Positions 44,316-53,864 are shown, counted from the stretch's first letter. The stretch: 64,000 nucleotides of DNA from Aquabacter sediminis (GCF_028863665.1 NZ_JARBFX010000009.1:124001-188000), one strand, 5' to 3'. Numbers and translations: made by a program. Notes: generated by a model from the letters alone, not told the origin.

Positions 44316-44627
44316 TCAGGCGCGGCGCACGGGCGCGGGCAAAGCCGGGCCGGATTTCGGCGTGGGCGCCACCTTGCGGGCGCGGCGGGCATCGCGGCGC
44401 GCCTGACCCTGGCCGAACCAGGCGACGCAGCCGCCGAGGATCACGCCCACGATCAGGGCGCCGAAGATGATGACGAACAGCGGCAGGTTCACCGCCATGG
44501 CGGGCGCGTCGGCGCTGAAGGGGTCGAGCGAGAGCGTGACAAGGCGCCGGTTGGCGACGGCCAGCGCCACCACCAGAACGCACAGGGGAATGCCGATCAC
44601 CAGAGAGAGGATGCGCCGCACGGTCAC
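44316..44627 (-). CDS. lapA: LapA-domain (DUF1049) inner-membrane protein
   Basis: A 103-residue protein with two transmembrane segments (ILSLVIGIPLCVLVVALAVA and LFVIIFGALIVGVILGGCVA) and a basic cytosolic tail, the LapA/DUF1049 pattern. In E. coli LapA works with LapB in controlling lipopolysaccharide assembly; no lapB is near here. It follows ihfB on the same strand by 67 bp, a conserved alphaproteobacterial order. Confidence 0.85.
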   Translation of the reverse strand: MTVRRILSLVIGIPLCVLVVALAVANRRLVTLSLDPFSADAPAMAVNLPLFVIIFGALIVGVILGGCVAWFGQGQARRDARRARKVAPTPKSGPALPAPVRRA

Positions 44628-44694
44628 TCACTTGCCGGTAGGAATGGGGAGCCGGCCCCTGCTGTCGCGGCCGATGCCGCCTGGGGGCCGCGTT

Positions 44695-44979
44695 TCATTT
44701 GCCGAGATTGAGACGCTCGCGCATCTCCTTGCCGGTCTTGAAATAGGGCACGACCTTCTCGGAGACGTCCACCTGCTTGCCGGTGCGCGGGTTGCGCCCG
44801 GTGCGGGCATCGCGCTGCTTCACGGAAAAAGCACCGAAGCCGCGCAGTTCCACCCGGTCGCCACGCGCCAGGGCAGAGACGATCTGCTCCAGGATGGCGT
44901 TGACGATGTTCTCCACGTCCCTCTGGTACAGGTGCGGATTGGCCTCGGCGATCTTCTGGACGAGCTCAGACTTGATCAT
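44695..44979 (-). CDS. ihfB: Integration host factor beta subunit
   Basis: A 94-residue HU/IHF-family DNA-bending protein. [20 protein letters not shown] and the arm [20 protein letters not shown] identify IHF-beta; the Pro in RNPRTGK intercalates into DNA. ATG 44979 is set by the family N-terminus. It lies between sppA and lapA in the typical rpsA-ihfB neighbourhood. Confidence 0.96.
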   Translation of the reverse strand: MIKSELVQKIAEANPHLYQRDVENIVNAILEQIVSALARGDRVELRGFGAFSVKQRDARTGRNPRTGKQVDVSEKVVPYFKTGKEMRERLNLGK

Positions 44980-45103
44980 GGCGGCGCTAAAATCCCTCGA
45001 GGTCAAAGGAGCAGGAGTGTCAACGTCTCTACCAGCTTTGGTCCAGGCGGCATCCCGTCTTAGTGAAAGAAAATGCGAGTTTTCTGCCGCGACCGCAAGG
45101 GGT

Positions 45104-46075
45104 TCAGAAGCCGCTTTGAGGGTGCCAGAGGGCCAGCAGGCCGTCAAGCTGAGCGCGCTCCAGCGCCCCTTCGGCCACCTGCGACATCACGCGCCCCAGC
45201 CCGGCGAGGCCGAGGCCCTCCAGGACATGGCGGGTGCCGGCGGAGAGCCAGCCGAATTCGTCGCCCACGGACTTGGTGCTCCAGGTGCGGGTGCGCAGGC
45301 TATCCGGCACGCCCTTCTCCCGCGCCAGCCAGTGGCGCGCGGTGCGCTCGTCGCCCAGTTCGTCCACCAAATGCAGCTCAAGCCCCTGATGGCCGGTGAA
45401 GACGCGGCCGTCGGTGACCGCGGCGAGGCGGGCGTCGGAGAGTTTGCGCCGGTCGGAGACCAGGCCCTTGAACCAGGCATAGCTGTCCAGCACCAGGGAA
45501 TTGATGGCGGCGCGCGCCTCGGGGCTGGTGGGCTCGTACATGTTGGGGGAGGCCTTGAGCGGCGAGGACTTGATGTCCTCCACCGTCACCCCCACCGACT
45601 TCAGGAGCTCGGTCACGTTCGGAAACTGGAAGATGACGCCCACGGAGCCGACAATGGCATTGCGGCGGGCCACGATATGGTCGGCGCCCATGGCGGCGAT
45701 ATAGGCGCCGGAGGCGGCCATGCCTTCCACCACCGCGACGGTGGGCTTCTTCTCGGCGAGGCGCCGCAGGGCGTTGTAGAGCTGCTCGGAGCCGGTGACC
45801 GTGCCGCCGGGGCTATCGATGGACAGGATGACGGCCGAGGCGTTGGACTTGGCGATGCGCTCGATCATCTCCACCCGGTCGCGATCATTGCGGATGAGGC
45901 CGCCAATGACGATGCGCGCCACATGGGGCGCGGAATCCAGCGAGGACCGTCCGAAGGCGGCATAGCCGCCCGCGCCCAGCGCCACCACCAGGACCAGCAC
46001 GGCGAAGACGCGCCAAAAGGTGAGCTGGCGCCTCAGCCGACGGCGGTCGACGATCTGGTCGATGTCCAGCGACAT
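45104..46075 (-). CDS. sppA: Signal peptide peptidase SppA (short form)
   Basis: A 323-residue membrane-bound serine protease that degrades cleaved signal peptides. One N-terminal transmembrane segment ([21 protein letters not shown]) precedes a single Clp-like protease domain. The nucleophilic Ser is in [13 protein letters not shown], and the general-base Lys in [12 protein letters not shown]. The short, one-domain form is usual in alphaproteobacteria. ATG 46075 gives the family N-terminus. Confidence 0.94.
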   Translation of the reverse strand: MSLDIDQIVDRRRLRRQLTFWRVFAVLVLVVALGAGGYAAFGRSSLDSAPHVARIVIGGLIRNDRDRVEMIERIAKSNASAVILSIDSPGGTVTGSEQLYNALRRLAEKKPTVAVVEGMAASGAYIAAMGADHIVARRNAIVGSVGVIFQFPNVTELLKSVGVTVEDIKSSPLKASPNMYEPTSPEARAAINSLVLDSYAWFKGLVSDRRKLSDARLAAVTDGRVFTGHQGLELHLVDELGDERTARHWLAREKGVPDSLRTRTWSTKSVGDEFGWLSAGTRHVLEGLGLAGLGRVMSQVAEGALERAQLDGLLALWHPQSGF

Positions 46076-46200
46076 CCTGTTGCCTCTTCCACTTCCCCGC
46101 AGCCGCTGCACTTAAACGGCACCCGGCGGGCTTTTGCAATGGCGCCCGGTGCCTTTCAAAACTCCTCACAGCATCCAGAAAACGTCATCGCTCTCGACAT

Positions 46201-47061
46201 TCATTTTTCCTTTTTCGCCAAGTTGTCTTTTAAGGTTGGGAGAACTTGATCGCCCTCCATCACTGCCGCTGTTGCTAGAAAACCGATATCTGGATGAACT
46301 CCGCAAAAGCTCAGGAAGGCCGTAAGCGTGCCGAGCGCTCCAATCTTCAGGCCTGCATTTACGACGCGAGATTGATTCCGTATTATCCATTCTCTTACAT
46401 CAGTGCAGATGCTGTCGATTGAAATTTTTGCGACATTTATAGATTTCTGAGTGTCTTCATTTAGTTGTGTTTTATTTTCAATTTCAGATATGGCTTCAAT
46501 TATTCGATTATTTGTGATTTTGAGAAAATTTAAATAATCTTCTTTAATTGAAATTGAGGCGCTGTCATTCGGTTTGTAGTCTTCAGTGAAAGTGATGTGA
46601 TCTGTAAGGGACACAGAAATTGATTTTAATGCAATTATGTTAAGGGTCCCGTTGGCGGTTGTCGGATCAATATTTATCTGTGTCTTTTTTTCAAAAATGT
46701 CAGCAGGAGAGAGATTAAGTGTATCGAAGGATTTGTATTCAAATACCATCTCAGAGATTGCGTGGATATCATACATAACGTCAGTTGAATCTGAGAGTGG
46801 TTCGACAATCCGGGTCAAGCTTGCCAACGGATGGAGTGGCTCGGTCGATCGCGCGATCTGAAATTGCGGCAGAGAAGCCAGTTGTTCATGCTTTGCTGCG
46901 TGCGCAGGGTCATTCAAGACCCTTGTAGGTAAAATATAAAAACTAAGGAGTTTGCGAACAGGGTCGAGACCATGCCCTTCTGATGTAATTCCCCTTACGG
47001 CATCTCCTTGAGCCTTGTTGAGTATAATAAAGGAGTGCTGATCATTCTCGGCGGTGGCCAT
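46201..47061 (-). CDS. AT-rich orphan gene, hypothetical protein
   Basis: A 286-residue protein of unrecognised family whose DNA is far more AT-rich than everything around it (long runs of A/T between ~46380 and 46760; AT-type codons for Ile, Asn, Lys). The N-terminal half is soluble and mixed (HSFIILNKAQGDAVRG). The middle (~140-235) is helical and charged (EDYLNFLKITNNRIIEAISE). The C-terminus has one hydrophobic hairpin (KIGALGTLTAFLSFCGV, GFLATAAVM). It sits between rpsA and sppA on their strand, behind the rpsA terminator. Composition indicates recent transfer. No integrase or IS is seen beside it. Confidence 0.75.
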   Translation of the reverse strand: MATAENDQHSFIILNKAQGDAVRGITSEGHGLDPVRKLLSFYILPTRVLNDPAHAAKHEQLASLPQFQIARSTEPLHPLASLTRIVEPLSDSTDVMYDIHAISEMVFEYKSFDTLNLSPADIFEKKTQINIDPTTANGTLNIIALKSISVSLTDHITFTEDYKPNDSASISIKEDYLNFLKITNNRIIEAISEIENKTQLNEDTQKSINVAKISIDSICTDVREWIIRNQSRVVNAGLKIGALGTLTAFLSFCGVHPDIGFLATAAVMEGDQVLPTLKDNLAKKEK

Positions 47062-47128
47062 CTTATTTTCTCATTCATAAAGGGTGCAATAAGGGTGTGC
47101 AGCTTCAGCGTGTAGAGGGCGACATAAG

Positions 47129-47153
47129 AAAGGCCGGCGCGAGGCCGGCCTTT
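47129..47153 (-). terminator. Terminator of rpsA
   Basis: A perfect 10-bp stem (AAAGGCCGGC 47129-47138, GCCGGCCTTT 47144-47153) with a 5-nt loop lies 46 bp after the rpsA stop codon; the minus strand continues CTTATG, a short T-poor tail. It separates rpsA from the AT-rich orphan gene. Confidence 0.7.
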
Positions 47154-47198
47154 CCTTTGAGCAGAGCAGACGCCGGCGGCAGGCCGCCGGCGCGAAAC

Positions 47199-48896
47199 TC
47201 ACTCCTTGCCTTCGGCGCGCTGCTTGAGCGCGGCACCCAGGATGTCGCCCAGCGAAGCGCCGGAATCCTGCGAGCCGTACTGCGCCACGGCTTCCTTCTC
47301 CTCGGCGATCTCGAGCGCCTTGACGGACACCTGCACCTTGCGCGCCTTGCGGTCGAACAGGGTGACGCGGGCGTCCAGCTTCTCGCCGACCGAGAAGCGC
47401 TCGGGGCGCTGGTCGTTGCGATCGCGGGCGAGCTCGGAACGCTTCACGAAGGCGCTGAGGTCGGTGCCGGTCAGCTTCACCTCGATGCCGCCGTCCTTCA
47501 CGTCGGTGACTTCGCAGGTGACGATGGCGCCCTTCTTGACGTCGCCGGCATCGGCGAAGGGGTCGCCGGCCAGCTGCTTGATGCCGAGGGAGATGCGCTC
47601 CTTCTCGACGTCCACGTCCAGCACCACGGCCTTGATCACGTCGCCCTTGCGGAACTCGTCGATCACCTGCTCGCCGGGACGGTTCCAGTCCAGGTCGGAC
47701 AGGTGGACCATGCCGTCCACGTCGCCGTCGAGGCCCAAGAACAGGCCGAACTCGGTCTTGTTCTTGACCTCGCCCTCGACCACCGCGCCGGGGGCATACT
47801 TCTCAGCGAAGGCTTCCCACGGATTCTGCAGGGTCTGCTTGAGGCCGAGCGAGATGCGGCGCTTGGCGGGATCCACCTCGAGCACCTGGACTTCCACTTC
47901 CTGGGAGGTGGAGACGATCTTGCCGGGGTGGACGTTCTTCTTGGTCCACGACATTTCGGAGACGTGGATCAGGCCTTCGATGCCCGGCTCCAGTTCCACG
48001 AATGCGCCGTAGTCGGTGATGTTGGTGACGCGACCCTTGAAGCGGGCCTCCACCGGATACTTGGCCTCGATGCCTTCCCAGGGATCGCCCAGGAGCTGCT
48101 TCATGCCGAGCGAGATGCGGTGGGTCTCGTGATTGATCTTGATGATCTTCACCTTCACCGTCTGGCCGATATTCAGCACTTCGGTGGGGTGGTTCACGCG
48201 GCGCCAGGCGATGTCGGTGACGTGCAGCAGCCCGTCAATGCCGCCGAGGTCCACGAACGCGCCGTAATCGGTGATGTTCTTCACCACGCCTTCGATGGCC
48301 TGACCCTCTTCGAGGTTCTGGACCAGCTCGTGACGCTGCTCGGCGCGGGTTTCCTCGAGCACAGTGCGGCGCGACACGACGATGTTGCCGCGGCGACGAT
48401 CCATCTTGAGAATCTGGAAGGGCTGCTGATTGTGCATCAGCGGGCCGACGTCGCGGATCGGACGGATGTCCACCTGCGAACGGGGCAGGAAGGCCACGGC
48501 GCCGTCGAGATCGACGGTGAAGCCGCCCTTGACCTGGTTGAAGATCACGCCGGTGACCTTCTCGCCGGCATTGAACGCCTTCTCGAGCTTGACCCAGCTC
48601 TCCTCGCGGCGCGCCTTGTCGCGCGAGAGGACGGCTTCGCCCATGGCGTTCTCGACGCGCTCGAGGTAGACCTCGACCTCGTCGCCAACCTTGATGGCGC
48701 TCTCGCGCCCGGGGCCTGCGAATTCGCGCAGGGCAACGCGGCCCTCGGTCTTCAGGCCGATATCGATGATCGCCAGATCTTTCTCGATGGCGACGACGAT
48801 ACCCTTGACGACGGCGCCCTCATTCAGGTCGGCGCGGCCGAAGCTCTCGTCGAGCAGGCTGGCGAAGTCTTCACGCGTGGTTTCTACGAAGGACAT
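47199..48896 (-). CDS. rpsA: 30S ribosomal protein S1
   Basis: A 565-residue S1 with six S1 (OB-fold) RNA-binding repeats, recognisable from repeated G-x-V-x-x-I-x-x-YGAFVDL-type units such as ITDYGAFVDLGGIDGLLHV and ITDYGAFVELEPGIEGLIHV. It brings mRNA to the 30S subunit. The start MSFVETTREDFASLLDESFG is canonical, with GGAG upstream of ATG 48896. cmk, often the upstream neighbour, is absent here. Confidence 0.98.
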   Translation of the reverse strand: MSFVETTREDFASLLDESFGRADLNEGAVVKGIVVAIEKDLAIIDIGLKTEGRVALREFAGPGRESAIKVGDEVEVYLERVENAMGEAVLSRDKARREESWVKLEKAFNAGEKVTGVIFNQVKGGFTVDLDGAVAFLPRSQVDIRPIRDVGPLMHNQQPFQILKMDRRRGNIVVSRRTVLEETRAEQRHELVQNLEEGQAIEGVVKNITDYGAFVDLGGIDGLLHVTDIAWRRVNHPTEVLNIGQTVKVKIIKINHETHRISLGMKQLLGDPWEGIEAKYPVEARFKGRVTNITDYGAFVELEPGIEGLIHVSEMSWTKKNVHPGKIVSTSQEVEVQVLEVDPAKRRISLGLKQTLQNPWEAFAEKYAPGAVVEGEVKNKTEFGLFLGLDGDVDGMVHLSDLDWNRPGEQVIDEFRKGDVIKAVVLDVDVEKERISLGIKQLAGDPFADAGDVKKGAIVTCEVTDVKDGGIEVKLTGTDLSAFVKRSELARDRNDQRPERFSVGEKLDARVTLFDRKARKVQVSVKALEIAEEKEAVAQYGSQDSGASLGDILGAALKQRAEGKE

Positions 48897-49421
48897 CTAG
48901 TCTCCGAACTGTCTTGGCGCCGGCGTCTTTGGAATGGACGCCCGTTCCCCACGGATGGCCCGGTCGACACCCAGGCCGCCACCGGACGGACCGATGGGCC
49001 GGCGCTAAGGCCGCGCGGAACGATGCATATGGATGTGCGTCGGGCCTCGAACCGCACGTCGGCCAGGGCGGGCATCCTCCGTCGATGGAAGCACGTATCC
49101 CGCACTTCCTGCCCGCCGGTACGGCCCACGCCATGAAGGGTGCTGTCCCGGACGGCGGTTACCTAGTGGACAAATGGCGCAATGGCAAGGGGTCGCGCCG
49201 ATTTTCCGCCGTTTTGCGGGGTGTGGGGGGCCAAAGCAGGCTTCAGACGCAAGGCTTTGCGGGTCGGTGGTATCATGTGGTGCATTGGGGCGCCGCCGGG
49301 CCGCAGGTTTTCACACCCCACGCGCCGCCCTTTTTTCTCCTTCCGCCGCCTCGCCCCCTCCATACCCTCCCGGCGCCGCGGGAGAGGGGACTTGGGCGCG
49401 CCCGGTCGGGGCGGCGCCTGT
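48897..49421. other. Gene-free stretch between rpsA and an Lrp regulator gene
   Basis: About 525 bp lacking a supported gene. It must include the rpsA promoter and leader (minus strand). A C/T-rich patch (49320-49400) follows the Lrp stop. No tRNA, repeat family member or clear riboswitch-like fold was recognised. Confidence 0.4.
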
Positions 49422-49883
49422 TCACGCATAGCGCAGGGGGACGGCGGTGGTGTATTTCAACTCCTCCATGGAGATGAAGGACGTCACGTCGGTGAAATCC
49501 ACCTCGCTGATCATCTTCTTATAGACGGCGTCGTAGACTTCCACGCTCGGCACCACCAGGCGCAGCAGATAGTCCATGTCCCCGGTGAGGCGGTAGGCCT
49601 CGACGATCTCGGGGATGCCCTGGATCACCTTTCGGAACGCATCCAGCCAGGCCATGGAATGGCGGGAGGTGCGCACGCCCACGAACACCGTCATGGCCAC
49701 ATTGGCCTTGCGACGGTCCACCAGCGCAACCTTCCTGCTGATGAGCCCGTCCTCCTCCAGCGCCTTGATGCGCCGCCAGCAGGCGGAGGTGGACAGCCCC
49801 ACTTTGTCGGCAAGGTCGGCCACCGGAAGGGTCGCGTCCTCCTGCAGGGTCTCCAGAATCCGTTTGTCCCGAATGTCCAGCAT
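49422..49883 (-). CDS. Lrp/AsnC-family transcriptional regulator
   Basis: A 153-residue Lrp-type regulator: an N-terminal HTH (RILETLQEDATLPVADLADK, then GLSTSACWRRIKALEEDGLI) and a C-terminal RAM ligand-binding domain (YRLTGDMDYLLRLVVPSVEV). Such proteins sense amino acids. It is divergent from the racemase-oxidase-transporter gene run that starts at 50052, with 168 bp between them, so it is the probable regulator of that cluster, responding to its amino-acid substrate. Confidence 0.92.
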   Translation of the reverse strand: MLDIRDKRILETLQEDATLPVADLADKVGLSTSACWRRIKALEEDGLISRKVALVDRRKANVAMTVFVGVRTSRHSMAWLDAFRKVIQGIPEIVEAYRLTGDMDYLLRLVVPSVEVYDAVYKKMISEVDFTDVTSFISMEELKYTTAVPLRYA

Positions 49884-49959
49884 GCGCGCCTCGTTTGCTC
49901 ATCTCCGGCCAGATGCGCAAAAATTTTCGATAGATGCAACTTATGACGCAACCAGATTG

Positions 49960-49981
49960 CAGATTCTGACGAAAGTCTGCC
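49960..49981. promoter_or_regulatory. Candidate Lrp-type operator
   Basis: GCAGA (49960-49964) and TCTGC (49977-49981) flank TTC-TGAC-GAA, giving an imperfect 22-bp inverted repeat in the divergent Lrp/racemase promoter region. The adjacent sequence toward Lrp is A/T-rich. Binding is inferred only. Confidence 0.38.
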
Positions 49982-50051
49982 AAAAGACGCGCACTTCCTC
50001 CGCGCCAAGCCGGGTAACGTTCCCGTGACATTGATGTGAGGGAGATGTCCT

Positions 50052-50774
50052 GTGTCCCGGACAATCGGACTGATCGGCGGCATGAGCTGGGAAAGCACGG
50101 CCGTTTATTACAAAGAAATCAATGAATTGGTGCGGGATCGCCGGGGCGGTCTCGCCTCAGCCGACATCCTCCTCCATTCGGTGAATTTCGACGAGATCGT
50201 CGCCATGCAGAAGGCGGGGCGCTGGGATCTGGCCGAGCAGGCGCTGGCCGACACCGCCAACGGACTGGTGCGCGCCGGCGCCGGCTGCATCCTCATCTGC
50301 ACCAACACCATGCATCTCGTCGCCGACCAGGTCGCGCGCGCCGTGCCTGTGCCGCTGCTGCACATCGTGGACGTGGTGGGTCATGCGCTGGTGGAGGCGG
50401 GCAGGAAGAAGCCGTTGCTGCTGGCCACTCGCTACACCATGGAGCAGGACTTCTATCGCGACCGCATGAAGGCCCGCTTCGGCATCGACATGCTGGTCCC
50501 AGAGGCGGATGACCGCACCGGCGTGCACGACATCATTTTCGATGAGCTGTGCCAGGGCGTCATGAAGGACAGCTCCCGCGCCTTCTATGTGGACGTGATC
50601 CGCAAGGCGCAGGCGCAGGGCGCGGACTGCGTCATTCTGGGCTGCACCGAGATCGGCCTCTTGATCGACCACAAGGACAGCCCGCTGCCGGTGTTCGATT
50701 CCACCAAGCTCCATGCCCGGGCGGCGGTCGATTTCTTCGACGGCTCGCTGCAGGTGGAAACCGTCGCGGCCTGA
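50052..50774 (+). CDS. Aspartate/glutamate racemase-family protein
   Basis: A 240-residue cofactor-independent racemase of the aspartate racemase/YgeA group. IGLIGGMSWESTAVYYKEIN is the family signature. The two catalytic Cys lie in CILICTNTMHLVADQ and CVILGCTEIGLLI. Related enzymes racemise Asp, Glu, homoserine and hydantoins; ring-compound racemases are similar. The start is GTG 50052 with GAGGGAG upstream. It begins the operon-like run that includes an amino-acid oxidase, two ATC-hydrolase-family proteins and an ABC importer, so its substrate is probably the imported (cyclic) amino acid. Confidence 0.9.
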   Translation: MSRTIGLIGGMSWESTAVYYKEINELVRDRRGGLASADILLHSVNFDEIVAMQKAGRWDLAEQALADTANGLVRAGAGCILICTNTMHLVADQVARAVPVPLLHIVDVVGHALVEAGRKKPLLLATRYTMEQDFYRDRMKARFGIDMLVPEADDRTGVHDIIFDELCQGVMKDSSRAFYVDVIRKAQAQGADCVILGCTEIGLLIDHKDSPLPVFDSTKLHARAAVDFFDGSLQVETVAA

Positions 50775-50802
50775 AGCGCCGCTGAAGACCGGATCTCGAC
50801 CC

Positions 50803-52104
50803 ATGACAAAGCCCGTGCCTTTTCCTCCCTCCCTCTGGGCGTCGGTGACTCCCGACCGCCCCGCTGCGCCCGCGCTGGAGGGTGAGGTTCGGGCCGACAT
50901 GGCGGTCGTGGGGGCAGGGTTCACGGGCCTGTCCACCGCCTTGGCCCTGGCCGAGCGGGGCCACAAGGTGGTGGTGGTGGAAGCGGCCCGCGCCGGCTGG
51001 GGCGCCTCCGGGCGCAACAATGGCCAAGTCATCCCCACCATGACCGGTGCCGAGCCGGACGTGATGGCGGAGCGCTTCGGCGCGGTGGGCGAGCGGTTCG
51101 CCCAATTGGTGTCGGATAGCGCGGCGAACCTGTTCAACCTGGTGCGCCGGCTCGATCTGAAATGCGAGGCGGAACAGACCGGCTGGTTCCAGCCCGCCCA
51201 TTCCCCCGGCCGCGTGAAGCTCTCCGCCGCGCGGGTGGAGGCCTGGGCGCGGCGCGGGGCACCGGTGAGCCTGCTTGATGCCGCCGAGACCGCGGCGCTC
51301 ACCGGCTCGCGCGCCTGGTATGGCGGCATGCTCAACCGCTTCGGGGGCCACATCAATCCGCTTGCTTATGCCCGCGCTTTGGCCGGCGCGGCGGTGGCGG
51401 CGGGGGCATCCCTTTATGAGAACAGCCCGGTCCGCTCGGTTGAGCGCACGCCCGCCGGCTGGCTGGTCTCCACGTCGAAGGGCCGGGTGATCGCCGACCA
51501 GGTGATGATGGCGGCCAATGGCTATACGGACTGGTTCGCCCCCGGCCTTGCCCCGCGCCTCGCCCATTCGCTGGTACCGGTCCTATCCTGGCAAATGGCC
51601 ACCGCGCCGCAGCCGGAGGCGGTACGGGCGAAGGTCTTGCCCGGCCGGCAGGCGCTCTCCGACACCCATGGGGATCTGCGCTTCTTCCGGTGGGATGCGC
51701 GCGGGCGCCTCGTGTCCGGCGGCGCGCTCATCGTGCCCTTCAATGGCGCGGAGCGCCTGAAGCGGCTGATCGGCGCGCGCTTGGCGGGCATCTTCCCGCA
51801 AATGGGCGTGCCCACGTTCGATTTCGTCTGGAACGGCCGCATCGGCATGACGGATGACCGCATGCCCCGCTTCCACCGGGTGGCCGACGGTCTGTGGGCC
51901 TGGGTCGCCTGCAACGGGCGGGGCGTCGCGCTCTCAACCGCGCTGGGTCCCGTCCTCGCCGACGCCATGGAAGGCAAGGCGGAGGCGGACCTGCCGGTGC
52001 CGCTGACCCCCGTGCGCCCCTATCCGTTCCATGGGGTGGCCAAGCTCGTCGCTCCCACCATGCTCGCCTGGTATCGGCACAAGGATGCCGTCGAGCCCTC
52101 CTGA
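50803..52104 (+). CDS. FAD-dependent amine/amino-acid oxidase (DAO family)
   Basis: A 433-residue flavoprotein of the D-amino-acid oxidase/PuuB-like group. ADMAVVGAGFTGLSTALALA is the FAD dinucleotide-binding motif, followed by EAARAGWGASGRNNGQVIPT, typical of gamma-glutamylputrescine oxidase-like members. WAWVACNGRGVALSTALGPV is the C-terminal FAD-contacting loop. It would oxidise an amine or amino acid to the imine with release of H2O2, or pass electrons to another acceptor. It is 28 bp after the racemase gene and 37 bp before an ATC-hydrolase-like gene. Confidence 0.88.
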   Translation: MTKPVPFPPSLWASVTPDRPAAPALEGEVRADMAVVGAGFTGLSTALALAERGHKVVVVEAARAGWGASGRNNGQVIPTMTGAEPDVMAERFGAVGERFAQLVSDSAANLFNLVRRLDLKCEAEQTGWFQPAHSPGRVKLSAARVEAWARRGAPVSLLDAAETAALTGSRAWYGGMLNRFGGHINPLAYARALAGAAVAAGASLYENSPVRSVERTPAGWLVSTSKGRVIADQVMMAANGYTDWFAPGLAPRLAHSLVPVLSWQMATAPQPEAVRAKVLPGRQALSDTHGDLRFFRWDARGRLVSGGALIVPFNGAERLKRLIGARLAGIFPQMGVPTFDFVWNGRIGMTDDRMPRFHRVADGLWAWVACNGRGVALSTALGPVLADAMEGKAEADLPVPLTPVRPYPFHGVAKLVAPTMLAWYRHKDAVEPS

Positions 52105-52141
52105 GACACCCAAACCCGTCCCTCCAGAGAAGGAAGAGGTC

Positions 52142-52648
52142 ATGACCGAGAGCTCGCCCAGCGGCCGCTTGGTGCCCATCGAATGGCTCCAGGGCGCGTT
52201 CAACATGCGCGCCGCCGCCTATGCCAACATGTTCGACGTGCTGCGCGAGGCGTTCGGCACCGAGCGGGCTGTGGAACTCTCCAGCGAGGCCACCCGCCGC
52301 ATGGGTGCCACCATGGGTGCCCGCTTCGCTGATCTCGGCCCCGCCGATTTGTCGGGCCTGAAGGATCGCTTTTTGGGCGGCATTCCCGCCGGCGACATCC
52401 TGTTCCAGCCTGAGGTCCGCCAGTGCGACGCGGACCGGCTGGAGATCAAGTTCCACCGTTGCCCCCTAAAGGAAGCCTGGGCCGGAATGGGACGGTCCGA
52501 CGCGGACCTGGAGCTTCTGTGCAAGGCGGGCGGCGCCATTGATGGCGGGCTCTTCAGCGCCGCCGGCTTCATCTTCAAGGGCGAAACCTGGCATCCCGGC
52601 GAGGAGGGCTGCTGCCGCCTCATCGTGGAACCGGGGGATGCCGTCTGA
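52142..52648 (+). CDS. L-2-amino-thiazoline-4-carboxylic acid hydrolase-family protein (subtype 1)
   Basis: A 168-residue protein resembling the ATC hydrolase family (PF14196 type). Marks are FHRCPLKEAWAGMG, LCKAGGAIDGGLFSAAGF, and the C-terminal ETWHPGEEGCCRLIV with a Cys-Cys pair. In Pseudomonas, ATC hydrolase opens the thiazoline ring of L-ATC on the way to cysteine; many family members have unknown substrates. Located between the oxidase and the ABC binding-protein gene, all on one strand. A second, different member lies at 57656. It could also be a Cys-rich binding or regulatory domain. Confidence 0.75.
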   Translation: MTESSPSGRLVPIEWLQGAFNMRAAAYANMFDVLREAFGTERAVELSSEATRRMGATMGARFADLGPADLSGLKDRFLGGIPAGDILFQPEVRQCDADRLEIKFHRCPLKEAWAGMGRSDADLELLCKAGGAIDGGLFSAAGFIFKGETWHPGEEGCCRLIVEPGDAV

Positions 52649-52733
52649 CACTCGGCTGCCCCGCGTTTCGACGCGCACAAAAAATAGGCTAAAAAGAACC
52701 CATCACCCTTCCCGAGACGTGAGCATCACTGCC

Positions 52734-53864
52734 ATGACCCCTATGTCCACCCGCCGCACTTTTGTCGGCCTTGCCCTGGCCACTGTCGCCGCTGGCGCCC
52801 TGTCGGTACCGGCCTTTGCCGCCGATCCCATCAAGATCGGCTACCAGCTGCCTTTGACCGGCAGCACGGCCCAGTATGGCCAGGACTTCAAGACCGCCGC
52901 CGAGATCGCGCTCGCCCGCTTCAACGCCTCCGGTCGCATTCCGGTGAAGGTGGAGATCGTGTTCGAGGACAGCCGCTCGGACGCCAAGGAAGGCGTCGCC
53001 ATCGCCCGCAAGTTTGTGGACGACCCGGCCATCGTGGGCGTGCTGGGCGATTTTACCTCCGGCGTCTCCATGGCCTCGGCGCAGGTCTATAAGGAGGCGG
53101 GCATGCCCCAGCTCTCCCAGTCGGCTTCCCATCCCGACTATGCCAAGATCTCCGAATGGCAGTTCCGCAACATCACCACCCAGGCGGGCGAAGGCCCCTA
53201 TAATGCGGCCTGGATGCTCAAGAAGGGCATCAAGAAGGTGGCGCTGGTGGGCGAGCAGACCGACTGGGGCCAGACGGCGGTCAAGTATTTCGGCGATGCC
53301 TTCGAGGCCGGCGGCGGCAAGGTGGTGCTGACCGAGTTCTTCAATCGCGGCCTGCCCGACTTCCGCGCGCTGCTGACCAAGATCCAGCGCGCCAAGCCCG
53401 ATGCCATCTACACCGCCTTCTTCTATGAGGATGCCGCCAATTTCCTCAAGCAGATGAAGCAGCTGGGCATCAACATCCCGGTCTATTCAACCTCGGCGGC
53501 CCATAACCAGAAAGTCATTGAGCTGGCCGGCGCGGATGCAGAAGGCCTGTCGCTGACCACCAACTTCCTGCCCAACAGCCCCAAGCCCGAGGTGAAGGAC
53601 TTCGTGGCCGAATGGGTGAAGGTGCGCGGCGCTGAGCCCGGCCAGTTCCCGGCCCAGGCCTTCGACGCGGTCAACATCATGCTGGACGCGGTGGCCAAGT
53701 CCTATCCCAACGTGACCCGCGCCAAGGTGCGCGACGCGCTGGCCGCCACCAAGGACTTCCCCGGCGTGACCGGCACCACCACCTTCGGGGCCGACCGCGA
53801 GCCGGTGAAGCAGCTCATGAAGGTGCGCGTGGTCAACGGCGTCTTCACCCCCGTCGACGAGTGA
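52734..53864 (+). CDS. Branched-chain-amino-acid-type ABC transporter substrate-binding protein
   Basis: A 376-residue periplasmic binding protein of the LivJ/HAAT type. A Tat-like signal (STRRTFVGLALATVAAGALS) ends before AFA-ADP. The mature protein begins IKIGYQLPLTGSTAQYGQDF, standard for this class. GDFTSGVSMASAQVY and SQSASHPDY line the ligand pocket, where an amino-acid carboxylate and amine are normally bound. It heads the transporter set livHMGF. The ligand is presumably the substrate of the flanking racemase, oxidase and hydrolases. Confidence 0.93.
   Translation: MTPMSTRRTFVGLALATVAAGALSVPAFAADPIKIGYQLPLTGSTAQYGQDFKTAAEIALARFNASGRIPVKVEIVFEDSRSDAKEGVAIARKFVDDPAIVGVLGDFTSGVSMASAQVYKEAGMPQLSQSASHPDYAKISEWQFRNITTQAGEGPYNAAWMLKKGIKKVALVGEQTDWGQTAVKYFGDAFEAGGGKVVLTEFFNRGLPDFRALLTKIQRAKPDAIYTAFFYEDAANFLKQMKQLGINIPVYSTSAAHNQKVIELAGADAEGLSLTTNFLPNSPKPEVKDFVAEWVKVRGAEPGQFPAQAFDAVNIMLDAVAKSYPNVTRAKVRDALAATKDFPGVTGTTTFGADREPVKQLMKVRVVNGVFTPVDE

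Noticed and set aside
46118-46153. GGCACC...GGTGCC hairpin between the AT-rich gene and sppA as a terminator
   Set aside because: Only a 6-bp uninterrupted stem with a long, mismatched interior and no T-run on the minus strand.
47097-49136. 679-codon plus-strand frame opposite rpsA
   Set aside because: Antisense shadow of the six S1 repeats.
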